DNA of 64,000 nucleotides, from NCBI GenBank assembly GCA_023382655.1, contig JAHDWK010000013.1, positions 1 through 64,000 on the forward strand. Reading direction: 5' to 3'. This DNA is from Anaerolineae bacterium. Lineage in GTDB: Bacteria > Chloroflexota > Anaerolineae > Promineifilales > Promineifilaceae. A model generated the notes under the pieces. It was given only the letters and a program-made list of their open reading frames with translations. It was not told where the DNA came from and made no database searches. Of the stretch, positions 1 to 7,653 are shown one piece after another. Every line of letters starts with the position of its first letter. Positions within the stretch are counted from its first letter, which is position 1. A program made the position numbers and the translations under genes.

Positions 1-129
1 TCTACTTTCTCTAACTATTCAAAAGATATTAAAATTTCTTTTGTTACAGAGTATTTAACTATCTCCTTGAACAAAAAGTGTGATTGATCTTTTGCGCCGG
101 GACGGCGCTGTTTAGCTGACCCAGGCAGC

Positions 130-1383
130 CTACAGAGTGTTCGTCTCAGGGACGCCTGTAGACCGTCTTTGGATCGTCCTTTTTACAGAAACCGCCGCTT
201 GTTCGGCTGCTGGTGTTGGTTTTGGGGACACACCGTAATGGATGCGACGCAGTTGCCCTGCTGCCAGAACGGCCAGAAAGGCGACTGCCAGGAATAATGC
301 GGCGCTCCCTACCATTTCCATCAAGCGACCGGCAACAGCAAACATGATGACACCCGTGAACCAACCGGCGCTGGTAAGCAAGGCCAGACCACGCCCCAGC
401 TTATCTGGCGACAGAATATCGGCGGCCATAGCCGTGCCCACACTGGCGCTGACGGAGTGAGCAACCAGAATGAGGGTTGCCGCCAGCCAGAAATGCCACA
501 GATGGGTAGCAAAGGCCAGAGACAGGGCGCCCACAGCAGCCAGCCCGTAACTGGCGATCAGGAAACGGCGGCGACCCAGGCGATCCGATAACGCACCCAC
601 AGAATAGACGACGGGAATTGTTACCAACCCGCTGATGGTGGCCGTGCTGGCTACCGCACTGGCTGAAAAGCTGAGTGCGCACATCGAAAGGGGGACGCCC
701 AATCGGGACACATTCAGCGTGACACCAAGCAACAACGTCGCCAATAATAGCAATTTGAAGGATGAGGTGAAAGAAACGGCCGTCTCTCTTTCTTGATGGA
801 CAATGCCCACAGCAGCTACCGGCCCTGGCCGATCTTGCACCAATAACCCTACCAGAGGCCAGACGGCCCAGACTAAACTTAAGACGACAAACAGCCAGGC
901 GTACCCCCGCCAGGCCATCAGGTAGCTGACCGTCATCCCGCCCACAAGTGCCCCCACTGGGGTGGATAATTGTAAAAGACCAAAAGATTTACCCCGGTTA
1001 TGGCTACCGGCAATCAGACCGGTAAAGACATTATTCAGGATCAGGCCGACGCCACCAGCAAACCAGATGATGGCTGTGAGCAATACCACCTGCCACAATG
1101 CCGTTGCCTGACCTAACAACAAGACAGCCGGCAGGCTAAACAGGCCGGTAGCGACGAATAGCCGCTTGCGGCCGATATAGGATGCCAGCCTGTTGGCGAT
1201 CAGTGTGCCGCCCAATATGGCCGCATAGGTCGAAGCCAGATACAGACCAGCAGCCGTCGGCGACGCGCCAAACTCCATGGCATAAAGGGGCAAAATGGGA
1301 AACAACCCCATGCCGATAAAAACAATAGCCAGATTACACAGAAATAGATAGAACAGTTGACGGTGAACGAGTTGCGTATTCAC
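130..1383 (-). CDS. MFS transporter
   Basis: A 417-residue, very hydrophobic protein of the major facilitator superfamily, probably with 12 membrane segments, exporting or importing a small molecule across the inner membrane. Two motif-A-like loops are visible after the second helix of each half: ANRLASYIGRKR near residue 65 and GALSDRLGRRRF near residue 265, the usual duplicated 6+6 arrangement. Translation starts at a GTG preceded by AGGGAG at good spacing; the stop is TAG. The C-terminus carries a basic, Pro/Thr-rich tail. It is divergent from the SARP-hydrolase gene, with a 310-bp gap between. The substrate cannot be told from sequence; drug-efflux type is the most common outcome for this length. 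Confidence 0.88.
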   Translation of the reverse strand: MNTQLVHRQLFYLFLCNLAIVFIGMGLFPILPLYAMEFGASPTAAGLYLASTYAAILGGTLIANRLASYIGRKRLFVATGLFSLPAVLLLGQATALWQVVLLTAIIWFAGGVGLILNNVFTGLIAGSHNRGKSFGLLQLSTPVGALVGGMTVSYLMAWRGYAWLFVVLSLVWAVWPLVGLLVQDRPGPVAAVGIVHQERETAVSFTSSFKLLLLATLLLGVTLNVSRLGVPLSMCALSFSASAVASTATISGLVTIPVVYSVGALSDRLGRRRFLIASYGLAAVGALSLAFATHLWHFWLAATLILVAHSVSASVGTAMAADILSPDKLGRGLALLTSAGWFTGVIMFAVAGRLMEMVGSAALFLAVAFLAVLAAGQLRRIHYGVSPKPTPAAEQAAVSVKRTIQRRSTGVPETNTL

Positions 1384-1693
1384 GATGCTTTCTCCCTGAA
1401 AATGATTGAGTGGATGTGTCTGTCTTGTGGCCCTGCTAACACGAGCGCTGTCTTCGGAGAGACCACACCTGACTCAACATTTGCATCAGCATATGGTTTG
1501 TTCGTCCTGGCACCGCCAGCAGTGCGTCTTTGCGCCGTCCTTCTTACAGTTTTCGTTTGGTAATTCCAGGTGCGGTCACGGCCGTGCGGTCATTGTCGTG
1601 AAAGGGATTGGCACGTACAATGTGCGCCTTCCTTCAACACTCCAAAAGCCACGCAAACAGAGATGTGATGAGCGAGGGGTTAGAGAGGCAGCA
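1384..1693. other. Divergent intergenic region
   Basis: A 310-bp gap between the divergent MFS and SARP-hydrolase genes. It should hold both promoters. The frame of the downstream gene is open through it, but the upstream residues (Cys/His-rich, no ribosome-binding site) do not look coding. One ACGGCCGT octamer lies near 1579. I see no convincing promoter or operator. Confidence 0.4.
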
Positions 1694-3283
1694 ATGCTCC
1701 AGGTAACTTTGTTGGGTAAATTTGATGTTCGTCTCCACGGAAAACCGATTGTCCTGTCGTCACAACCGGCGCAGGTGTTGTTGGCTTATTTACTATTGAA
1801 CGCCGGGGTTGCCCTGCGGCGCGAGCAGTTAGCCGGGTTACTCTGGCCCGATTCTCTGGATAGCAGCGCGCGCAAAAATCTGCGCAACACCATCTGGCTG
1901 GTACGCAAAGCCATCGGCGATCAATATCTGATGGCCGATAAAACGACTGTGACTTTTGCGACACCCCCCCCCTACGAACTGGATGTCGCTATCTTAGAAC
2001 AACCGGTTGAATCTGATAGCGCCTCTCTAGTGCAAGCGGTTTCTGTTTATGGCGGCGACCTGTTGCCCGGCTATTACGAAGATTGGGTGCAACTGGAGCG
2101 CGAGCGGTTGCGCGATGTCTTTGAACGGCGTATACAACTATTGCTGGACAGGTTGGCGCAGGAGGGGCAGTGGAGCGAAGTCCAGCGTTGGGCCGAACAT
2201 TGGATTTCGTTGGGCTACGTGCCTGAACCCGCCTACCGGGCGTTGATGATGAGCCACGCCGCTCAGGGCGATTTATCCCATATGGCTTCGGCTTATCGTC
2301 GCTGTGTCAAGTCTCTCCAGGAAGTTCTAGACATTTCGCCTTCAACAGAAACCCAGGCGCTTTATCAGCGTCTGTCACAAGGAGACCTCCCCGTTCGCCA
2401 GACGCCACTGCCCGCTACTGCTCCCCCTCTGGTCACAGAGGCGCCTCCACAAGAAATCCAATTCTGTGTTTCCGCCGATGCAGTGCGCATTGCTTATGCC
2501 ACCGTGGGACAAGGGCCACCGTTGGTTAAGGTCGCCAACTGGCTGAGCCACCTGGAGTTTGACTGGCAATCCCTGGTCTGGCGTCACTGGCTGGAAGGTC
2601 TGGCTCGCTATCATCGCCTCATTCGTTATGATGAGCGTGGTTGCGGCCTGTCTGATTGGCACGCGGCCGATATGTCCTTTGCGGCCTGGCTGAATGACCT
2701 GGAAGCGGTGGTAGAGGCGACTGGCGTTGACCGTTTTCCCCTGTTGGGCATGTCACAAGGAGGGGCTATCGCCATTGCTTATGCCGTGCGACATCCTGAG
2801 CGGGTGAGCCATCTTATCTTGTACGGCAGTTATGCGCGTGGCAAACTACAACGCAATCCGTCCGCAGCGCAGATCCTGGAAGCCAATACGCTCGTTGACC
2901 TGATCAAGATCGGTTGGGGCCGGGAGAACCCGGCGTTTCGCCAGGTCTTCGCGGCGCTTTTTATGCCTGACGGCACACCTGAGCAACTTCGCGCCTTTAA
3001 CGAACTCCAACGTGTATCCAGTTCGCCCGAAAATGCGGCCCGGATTGTGAGTGGTTTCAACGAGATCAACGTGACCGATCTGGCCCGCCGCGTCACAGCG
3101 CCTACCCTGGTTTTGCATGCCCGTGACGACGGCCGTATCCCCTTTGAAGAAGGCCAGTTGCTGGCGGCGCTCATTCCCAATGCCCGTTTTGTGCCTTTGG
3201 AAAGCAAGAACCACGTCTTGTTGGCAGACGAACCCGCCTGGCAGCACTTCCTGAGTGAGTTTTACCGCTTTTTGGAAACATAG
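1694..3283 (+). CDS. SARP/BTAD transcriptional regulator fused to alpha/beta hydrolase
   Basis: A 529-residue fusion. Residues 1-95 form an OmpR-like winged helix (opening MLQVTLLGKFDVRLHG) as in SARP/AfsR activators. Residues about 100-250 are a bacterial transcriptional activator (BTAD) domain of TPR-like helices. Residues about 260-525 are an alpha/beta hydrolase with a complete triad: nucleophile in GMSQGG (about Ser354), Asp in HARDDGR (about 477) and His in SKNHVLL (about 506), plus the YDERGCGLSDW segment. I chose the ATG at 1694 because AGAGAGG lies 5 bases upstream and SARP homology begins there; a longer frame from 1406 has junk-like residues. The hydrolase may be a ligand sensor or an enzyme controlling the DNA-binding half; this is inference. 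Confidence 0.85.
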   Translation: MLQVTLLGKFDVRLHGKPIVLSSQPAQVLLAYLLLNAGVALRREQLAGLLWPDSLDSSARKNLRNTIWLVRKAIGDQYLMADKTTVTFATPPPYELDVAILEQPVESDSASLVQAVSVYGGDLLPGYYEDWVQLERERLRDVFERRIQLLLDRLAQEGQWSEVQRWAEHWISLGYVPEPAYRALMMSHAAQGDLSHMASAYRRCVKSLQEVLDISPSTETQALYQRLSQGDLPVRQTPLPATAPPLVTEAPPQEIQFCVSADAVRIAYATVGQGPPLVKVANWLSHLEFDWQSLVWRHWLEGLARYHRLIRYDERGCGLSDWHAADMSFAAWLNDLEAVVEATGVDRFPLLGMSQGGAIAIAYAVRHPERVSHLILYGSYARGKLQRNPSAAQILEANTLVDLIKIGWGRENPAFRQVFAALFMPDGTPEQLRAFNELQRVSSSPENAARIVSGFNEINVTDLARRVTAPTLVLHARDDGRIPFEEGQLLAALIPNARFVPLESKNHVLLADEPAWQHFLSEFYRFLET

Positions 3284-3449
3284 CCGGGCGTTTGGTTACA
3301 TAGCGGGCAAACCGGCATTATTCCCCTGCGACTTCCCCTTGTGAGAGCTACGGCCCCACGGCCGTGCTTGACAAACCAACCGCCACTCGCCAGAATACCG
3401 CGTATTTTTCGTAATCCGTAAACTGTAAACCGATCATCGAGGATAATTG

Positions 3450-4679
3450 ATGAGTAAAAAACTGCTGATCTTGATAACATGTATGTGGGCGCTGGCGGCC
3501 TGTGGCGGGCAAGAAGAGACCCCGCCCACACTGATAGCGCCACCGGCAACGGCCGTTGCCGAAAATAGTGAAACCACCACAGAAACGACGGTGACCACGG
3601 CCGCCCAACCCGCTGCCACCAATACCCTACCCCCACCGCCTACATTAGCCCCACCCCCGGCTACACCCACTCCCATTTTGGCACCTACCCCGGCCGACCC
3701 GGAGAGTATCTTGCTGGTGGAACCGGAAGATTTTGCCCCCGACCGCAACCCGTTGACGGGCGAGGTCATGGCTGATCCCAGTGTGTTGGAGCGACGGCCG
3801 TTAGCCATCAAAATCTCCAACGCCCCCGCCTTTTATGTGCGCCCCCAGTCCGGCCTGAATTCCGCCGACTGGGTCTTTGAACACACCGCCGAAGGCGCTG
3901 TTACCCGTTTCACCCTGCTGCTTTACGGCCAGTCGCCAGAAACCATCGGCCCCATCCGCAGCGCCCGCCTCATTGACCTGGAATTGCCCGCTATGTATGA
4001 TGCCGCCCTCGTTTATTCCGGCACCAGCGCCGGCGTCGGCAACCGTATGTTACAGTCAGACATCGCCGACGACCTGGTGCGCAGCAACGAACCCGGCTAC
4101 TACCGCACCGGCGACCAGAGCAAACCGTTTGAACACACCCTTTACGCCCGTCCAGATGAAGTGTGGGCCGGGCTGGAGGCTGGTGGTCGTAACCACCCAC
4201 CCAATTTTGACACACAGGTGGCCTTTGGCAGTGAAGCCCCAGCCAACGGCCGTCCCGCCACCTACGCCAGCGTCAATTACCGATCCACTTTTGTCGAATG
4301 GACATACGACCCCGCCACCAACCGCTACCTGCGCCGCGCCGACAATGAAGACATCATAGACGCGCTGGACGGCGAGCAGGTGAGCGCGGCCAATGTGGTC
4401 ATCATCGCCCCCTTCCACGTGGAAGACCCCACCATTTGTGAGCAAATCAACAACGGCGTTTGTACGGCGCTGACCGTGCAAATTCAAATATGGGGCAGCG
4501 GGCAGGGCGTGGTGCTGCGTGATGGGCAGGTATATGATGTGACGTGGCATCGGGACGGCCGTCACGACATGCTCACCTTCACCGACGCCAATGGCGACCC
4601 CTTCCCCCTACAAATTGGCAACACCTGGGTGCAACTTGTCCCCACCTGGCTGCGTGATCCGGTGGAAATCACCGAGTAG
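3450..4679 (+). CDS. DUF3048 (YerB-like) lipoprotein
   Basis: About 409 residues. The N-terminus MSKKLLILITCMWALAAC is a lipoprotein signal with lipobox LAAC. A long Thr/Pro/Ala-rich linker follows (about residues 25-85), typical of a surface tether. The rest matches the DUF3048 family (YerB of Bacillus): NPLTGE, RRPLAIKISN, the IGPIRSAR stretch and a C-terminal half with TWHRDGRHDMLTF. The function of the family is unknown; members are exported. ATG 3450 is chosen over TTG 3447 because of GAGG seven bases upstream. It ends in TAG and is followed after 17 bp by the HEAT-like gene. Acts outside the membrane, probably on the cell surface. Confidence 0.85.
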   Translation: MSKKLLILITCMWALAACGGQEETPPTLIAPPATAVAENSETTTETTVTTAAQPAATNTLPPPPTLAPPPATPTPILAPTPADPESILLVEPEDFAPDRNPLTGEVMADPSVLERRPLAIKISNAPAFYVRPQSGLNSADWVFEHTAEGAVTRFTLLLYGQSPETIGPIRSARLIDLELPAMYDAALVYSGTSAGVGNRMLQSDIADDLVRSNEPGYYRTGDQSKPFEHTLYARPDEVWAGLEAGGRNHPPNFDTQVAFGSEAPANGRPATYASVNYRSTFVEWTYDPATNRYLRRADNEDIIDALDGEQVSAANVVIIAPFHVEDPTICEQINNGVCTALTVQIQIWGSGQGVVLRDGQVYDVTWHRDGRHDMLTFTDANGDPFPLQIGNTWVQLVPTWLRDPVEITE

Positions 4680-4696
4680 CGATTGTTAGGCCACTC

Positions 4697-5074
4697 ATGA
4701 AATATCAGGAAATCACTCCCAGAACCAAAGAACAGGCAGAGGCAGCTCTGGTGAGGGATCAGCCCGAAGAACTGGTTACTACAGTTCTATCAGTTGGCCT
4801 TCATTCGGATGATCTTGTTTGGTCCCAGGATTTTTGTTGCAGGTTGTTCAACCATTCCAATGAGTTCGTCCGTGGCAATGCGATCCTCGCCATCGGCCAT
4901 ATTGCACGTAGGTTTGGGGTTTTGGATGAAATATTACTTCCCCCCTTGATCGAGGAGGCGAGTGCGGATCCATCTCCCTTTGTACAAGGCCAGCTCGAGT
5001 CCTGTAAAGAAGATTTGCAGTTATTCGTAGGCTGGAAATGGTCTAGCCCTCATATGGGCATCGAGGAAGAGTAA
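4697..5074 (+). CDS. Small HEAT-repeat-like hypothetical protein
   Basis: 125 residues, acidic, all-helical in appearance. The segment NEFVRGNAILAIGHIARRFG (about residues 55-74) has the look of one HEAT repeat, followed by a second, weaker helical pair. Such small proteins are often binding adaptors or immunity-type proteins, but nothing here fixes a role. The ribosome-binding site is weak. The DNA is noticeably more AT-rich than its neighbours and lacks the ACGGCCGT octamer found in almost every other gene, so it may be a recent arrival. It lies just upstream of the tRNA-CUA locus; whether it belongs to it is unknown. Confidence 0.65.
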   Translation: MKYQEITPRTKEQAEAALVRDQPEELVTTVLSVGLHSDDLVWSQDFCCRLFNHSNEFVRGNAILAIGHIARRFGVLDEILLPPLIEEASADPSPFVQGQLESCKEDLQLFVGWKWSSPHMGIEEE

Positions 5075-5120
5075 TTACCCGATAGTTATAGTTACTCACT
5101 CTTTTAATGTTTATCTGATT

Positions 5121-5153
5121 CTTATGGTATTGATTGGCTCGATTTGATATAGT
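5121..5153 (+). promoter_or_regulatory. Possible promoter of the tRNA-like gene
   Basis: TATAGT at 5148-5153 stands 16 bases before the tRNA 5' end and is a reasonable -10 box. The best -35 with 17-base spacing is TGGTAT (5125-5130), which is poor. Supported by position more than by sequence. Confidence 0.35.
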
Positions 5154-5168
5154 GCCGCCAACTTCTCA

Positions 5169-5239
5169 GCGCCATGTCTCGTTGGCACGAGGAGCGGTCT
5201 CTAAAATCGCTTTATCGAGTTCGATTCTCGCATGGCGCA
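5169..5239 (+). tRNA. tRNA-like gene, anticodon CUA (amber-reading)
   Basis: Folds by eye as a cloverleaf: seven perfect acceptor pairs (GCGCCAT 5169-5175 with ATGGCGC 5232-5238), discriminator A, no encoded CCA. The D stem is CTCG/CGAG with the 6-base loop TTGGCA. The anticodon stem is GCGGT/ATCGC, extendable to 6 pairs by A5193-T5211, with loop CTCTAAA giving anticodon CUA (5201-5203) and A36-A37-A38. The variable loop is 3-4 bases. The T arm has four pairs plus one mismatch and loop TTCGATT. A CUA anticodon reads UAG. The 6-pair anticodon stem, CTCTAAA loop and 3-base variable loop resemble tRNA-Pyl, but the two-base connector and GG-containing D loop do not. No pylS, pylB, pylC or pylD is in the window. 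It stands 125 bp upstream of a two-gene operon whose second gene has an in-frame UAG. Confidence 0.6.
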
Positions 5240-5363
5240 CAGATCAGGAGTAGAAGAGATGTTGTAGCTTTTTCCACCTTTGGCCAGAGCACCCCCGGTC
5301 ATATCTCCCTAAACGCTTTCGTTTTATTGATTGTTGATTACTTGTGCATAGGAGATATGACAA

Positions 5364-5822
5364 ATGAACACACTTCCCCGGGCTGTTGTAGCCCAAATTC
5401 TAACTGATCCCCAAACTTACACTTCCCTGCGCCAACATTGGCGAGGTTTAATGAATTCCGAACGCCGGCATGAATTAACGGCCGTGCATCATATGCTCTA
5501 CCTGGCTTTAACCGGCAAAGATTGGCGAAAGGGGTTTTCCCTGGCAACCAATCAACGCAAGCTGGCTAATGGCGCTTATGAAGGATGGGAGATGTTTCGG
5601 GCATTGGCCCGCCTGCACTCCCCCTTCCATGAGGCGTTTGTGCTGGCTCCGTTTGAGGGTGTCATTATCGGCGACATACTGCAAAACCTGCGACTGGTAT
5701 TACCCAAAGCAGGCGCTCACCAGTACAAAGCGACGGATTTTGTGGATGGCTCATACCCTTTTGCGGCATATGTACCGGAGAATGTGCTGGTATTAGAGAC
5801 AAAGGAGATAGATGTTACATGA
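5364..5822 (+). CDS. Hypothetical protein, first gene of tRNA-CUA locus
   Basis: 152 residues with no family I recognise. The N-terminal two-thirds is helical and basic (SERRHELTAVHHMLYLALTG, QRKLANGAYEGWEMFRALAR); the C-terminal third is more beta-like (VLAPFEGVIIGDIL, VLVLETKEIDVT). No signal peptide or membrane segment. The start is clear: ATG 5364 has AGGAG nine bases upstream, and a TGA precedes it in frame. It contains one ACGGCCGT octamer, so it has the host's composition. Its stop TGA overlaps the ATG of the next gene (ATGA at 5819-5822), implying translational coupling. The position between a tRNA-like gene and a PTH2-like gene suggests a role with tRNA or translation, but that is inference only. 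Confidence 0.75.
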   Translation: MNTLPRAVVAQILTDPQTYTSLRQHWRGLMNSERRHELTAVHHMLYLALTGKDWRKGFSLATNQRKLANGAYEGWEMFRALARLHSPFHEAFVLAPFEGVIIGDILQNLRLVLPKAGAHQYKATDFVDGSYPFAAYVPENVLVLETKEIDVT

Positions 5823-6196
5823 TTAAAGGTTAGCTGAATGTTCCATATGTCTATGTTTTGGTGCGCACGGATATTCCCCTGGCCGATCAACTGGTGCAGG
5901 TGGGGCATGTGTGCATCGAAGCAGGAAACCGGTTTGTCCAACCGCAAACGCCCTGCCACCTGGCACTGATTGGCATACCATCCAAAGATGCGTTGCTTGA
6001 TGCTGTAGCGCAGGTGGAGGTAGCGGGCGTCCAATGTGCGATTTTTTATGAACCGGATGCGGGATTGGGATACACGGCCGTCTGCACGGAACCCATCACA
6101 GGGGATAAACGCCGCCTCTTTAAGCGTTTCTCCCTGTGGACACCGCCCAAATCATGTGACACACCCTCTTTAAGAGGGCCTCCTATGCCTGAATAA
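5819..6196 (+). CDS. PTH2-like protein with in-frame UAG at codon 5
   Basis: The ATG at 5819 overlaps the upstream stop (ATGA), with AAAGGAG at 5801-5807. It reads MIKG, then UAG (5831-5833), then LNVPYVYVLVRTDIPLADQ and on to TAA at 6196: 125 sense codons plus the UAG. The strand YVLVRTD, the QLVQVGHVCIEAG helix and the C-terminal EPDAGLGYTAV resemble the peptidyl-tRNA hydrolase 2 fold. The first beta strand begins right after the UAG, and no in-frame ATG lies between it and the strand; only CTG 5834, TTG 5858 or GTG 5861 could start there, and the last two cut into the strand. Options: UAG is read by the nearby tRNA-CUA; translation starts at CTG 5834; or the gene carries a nonsense mutation. 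I favour the first because of the tRNA, but it is unproven. Confidence 0.6.
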
Positions 6197-6202
6197 TGAT
6201 AA

Positions 6203-6342
6203 GAGTATGTCTAAAAGCAACTGACTAGATTTGTCATTCCCGCAAAAGCGGGAATCCATACACCAGGACAATGGATGCCCGCCCCACGCCTTCGCGGGGA
6301 CAGGCCCTACGCGGGCATGACAAATAGATACACTTTTAGGCA
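6203..6342. mobile_element. MITE-like element, copy 1
   Basis: About 140 bp without a gene. The ends are loosely inverted (AGTATGTCTAAAAG and CTTTTAG). Inside are hairpins built on CATTCCCGC..GCGGGAATC and GCGGGCATGACA. The core (GGAATCCATACACCAGGAC onward) recurs in opposite orientation at 17758-17879. Non-autonomous; no transposase in the window. Confidence 0.6.
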
Positions 6343-6349
6343 TTAAATC

Positions 6350-6383
6350 AAGAACGGCAGCCTTTTTAAAGGTTGCCGTTCTT
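6350..6383. terminator. Hairpin between convergent genes
   Basis: AAGAACGGCAGCCTTT pairs with AAAGGTTGCCGTTCTT around a short loop, about 16 pairs with one mismatch. It lies between the convergent PTH2-like gene and asd, 2 bp after the asd stop. The T tracts are short, so efficiency is uncertain. Confidence 0.6.
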
Positions 6384-6384
6384 C

Positions 6385-7440
6385 TCAGGCCGTTATGAAA
6401 CCTTGAGTCACCAATAGTTCCGCATTAAGAATGGAACCACTAGCTGCACCGCGTAACGTATTATGGGCTAACGCTAAAAAGCGAATGTCATTCACCGGGC
6501 AGGTGCGTACTTTTCCCACTGTCCAGGCCAGGCCATTGCCAGCGTCGCGGTCGAGACGGGGTTGGGGGCGGTCTTCTTCCGGGCGGTAGATGAGGACAGG
6601 ATTGGGCATACTGGGCAGATCGCCGCACATGGCCGGGGGCTGCCAGTTTTGAAACAGGGCAATCGCATCTGCGGGGGAAAGGGGCTGCTTCAGTTTCACC
6701 GACACGCTGCCCAAATGCCCATCAAAAACGGGTACGCGGTTGGTCTGGGCGGAGACCACAAAGTCGGCCATCTGAATTTCACCATCGGCGAATGTGCCAC
6801 ACAGTTTGCGTGGTTCGCTTTCCACTTTGGCGTCTTCACCGCCGATGTAGGGAATGATGTTGCCCAGAATGTCCATAGACGCCACACCGGGATAACCTGC
6901 GCCGGAGATAGCCTGCATGGTGACAATCACGGCCGTATCCAACCCCACTGCCTGGTGCAAAATTTGCATCGGCAAGACGACGCTGGTGGTGGAGCAGTTA
7001 GCGTTGGCGACGATGTACCCCTCCCAGCCGTACTTTTCCCGCTGGTGGGGGATGATGCCGATGTGATTCGGGTTTATCTCCGGAATGAGCAGGGGCACAT
7101 ACGGGTCCATGCGATACGGCGAAGCGTTGGTCAGGACGATGTGCCCGGCTTTGGCAAAGGCGGGTTCCAGCTCTTTGGCTTCCGGCGTGGGCAGGCCGGA
7201 AAAGAGCACTTGCGCCGCCAACCCTGGTTCGGTGGGCTGGACGATGAGGTTCGCCACATTTTCCGGCGGGCGGCCCGCCAGTTTCCAGTTTGCGCCTTCG
7301 CCATACGGCCGTCCCACCGTTCGTTCGGAACCGGTGACCACCACCACTTCAAACCAGGGGTGGTTTGCCAGTTGCTCCACAAACCGCTGTCCCACCGTGC
7401 CGGTAGCGGCTAATACGCCCACAGGGATTTTTTTGTTCAT
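6385..7440 (-). CDS. asd: Aspartate-semialdehyde dehydrogenase
   Basis: 351 residues; reduces aspartyl phosphate to aspartate semialdehyde with NADPH, the branch point to lysine, threonine and methionine. N-terminal Rossmann motif GVLAATGTVGQRF; catalytic cysteine in NANCSTTSVV (about 150); substrate-side motif GAGYPGVAS. The length and N-terminus fit the archaeal/yeast-like class of Asd rather than the enterobacterial one. I start at MNKKIPV (7440): GGAGGT lies 7 bases upstream and is itself part of the alternative upstream ATG at 7455, which has no ribosome-binding site. It is a single-gene unit preceded by a T-box leader, a terminator and a consensus promoter, so expression should answer to an amino acid. 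Confidence 0.93.
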   Translation of the reverse strand: MNKKIPVGVLAATGTVGQRFVEQLANHPWFEVVVVTGSERTVGRPYGEGANWKLAGRPPENVANLIVQPTEPGLAAQVLFSGLPTPEAKELEPAFAKAGHIVLTNASPYRMDPYVPLLIPEINPNHIGIIPHQREKYGWEGYIVANANCSTTSVVLPMQILHQAVGLDTAVIVTMQAISGAGYPGVASMDILGNIIPYIGGEDAKVESEPRKLCGTFADGEIQMADFVVSAQTNRVPVFDGHLGSVSVKLKQPLSPADAIALFQNWQPPAMCGDLPSMPNPVLIYRPEEDRPQPRLDRDAGNGLAWTVGKVRTCPVNDIRFLALAHNTLRGAASGSILNAELLVTQGFITA

Positions 7441-7455
7441 CACATTTACCTCCAT

Positions 7456-7520
7456 TTGTCATTAGTCATTGGTCATTGGTCATTAGCAAACAGGGACTAA
7501 TGACGAATGACAAATGACAA
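7456..7520. repeat. GTCATTRGTCATT short-repeat array
   Basis: Four to five tandem GTCATTRG units run forward and are followed by their inverted form (CTAATGACGAATGACAAAT), so the array can fold on itself. It sits between the asd start and its leader terminator. Confidence 0.7.
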
Positions 7521-7564
7521 AAATAAAAAACGACCATCACCCCCCATTGGGGCGATGGCCGTCG
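7521..7564 (-). terminator. Intrinsic terminator in the asd leader
   Basis: On the minus strand, CGACGGCCATCGCCCC pairs with GGGGGGTGATGGTCG and is followed by TTTTTTATTTTT. It lies downstream of the T-box and upstream of asd, the expected position for a conditional terminator. Confidence 0.75.
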
Positions 7565-7591
7565 CGTTTCCACCCAAATTCAGTCATTGTT

Positions 7592-7639
7592 CGTAGTAGG
7601 CGATTTATCGCCTTTACCACACTAAAGCGCGTACTACAA
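7592..7639. repeat. GTAGTAGGCGATTTATCGCC hairpin repeat
   Basis: CGTAGTAGGCGATTTATCGCC followed by a partial inverted copy (GCGCGTACTACAAAC). The same unit recurs at 20913-20966, with relatives near 11768 and 25639. It lies between T-box and terminator. Confidence 0.6.
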
Positions 7640-7653
7640 ACTGACCCTCATTC

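Noticed and set aside
1406..1693. Longer N-terminus for the SARP-hydrolase gene
   Set aside because: No ribosome-binding site, Cys/His-rich junk-like residues, and SARP homology starts at 1694.
5174..5407. A 77-codon open frame over the tRNA-CUA gene
   Set aside because: It has no ribosome-binding site, overlaps the cloverleaf and ends inside the next gene.
5812..5826. A tiny frame (ATG TTA CAT GAT TAA) just before the PTH2-like gene
   Set aside because: Out of frame with the PTH2-like gene; the AAAGGAG before it serves 5819 as well. Could be a leader but nothing supports it.
5140..6200. Retron or toxin-antitoxin assignment of the tRNA-CUA locus
   Set aside because: No reverse transcriptase, no nuclease motif and no antitoxin DNA-binding domain visible.
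6562..7413. Long open frame antisense to asd and similar long antisense frames over fadD, ade, moeZ and the KAP gene
   Set aside because: High GC codon use creates such shadows; none has a start site or recognisable protein.
7561..7580. A second T-box-like sequence (GGGTGGAAACGCG on the minus strand)
   Set aside because: It matches the T-box consensus well but cannot form the A2 helix; the element at 7654-7677 can.
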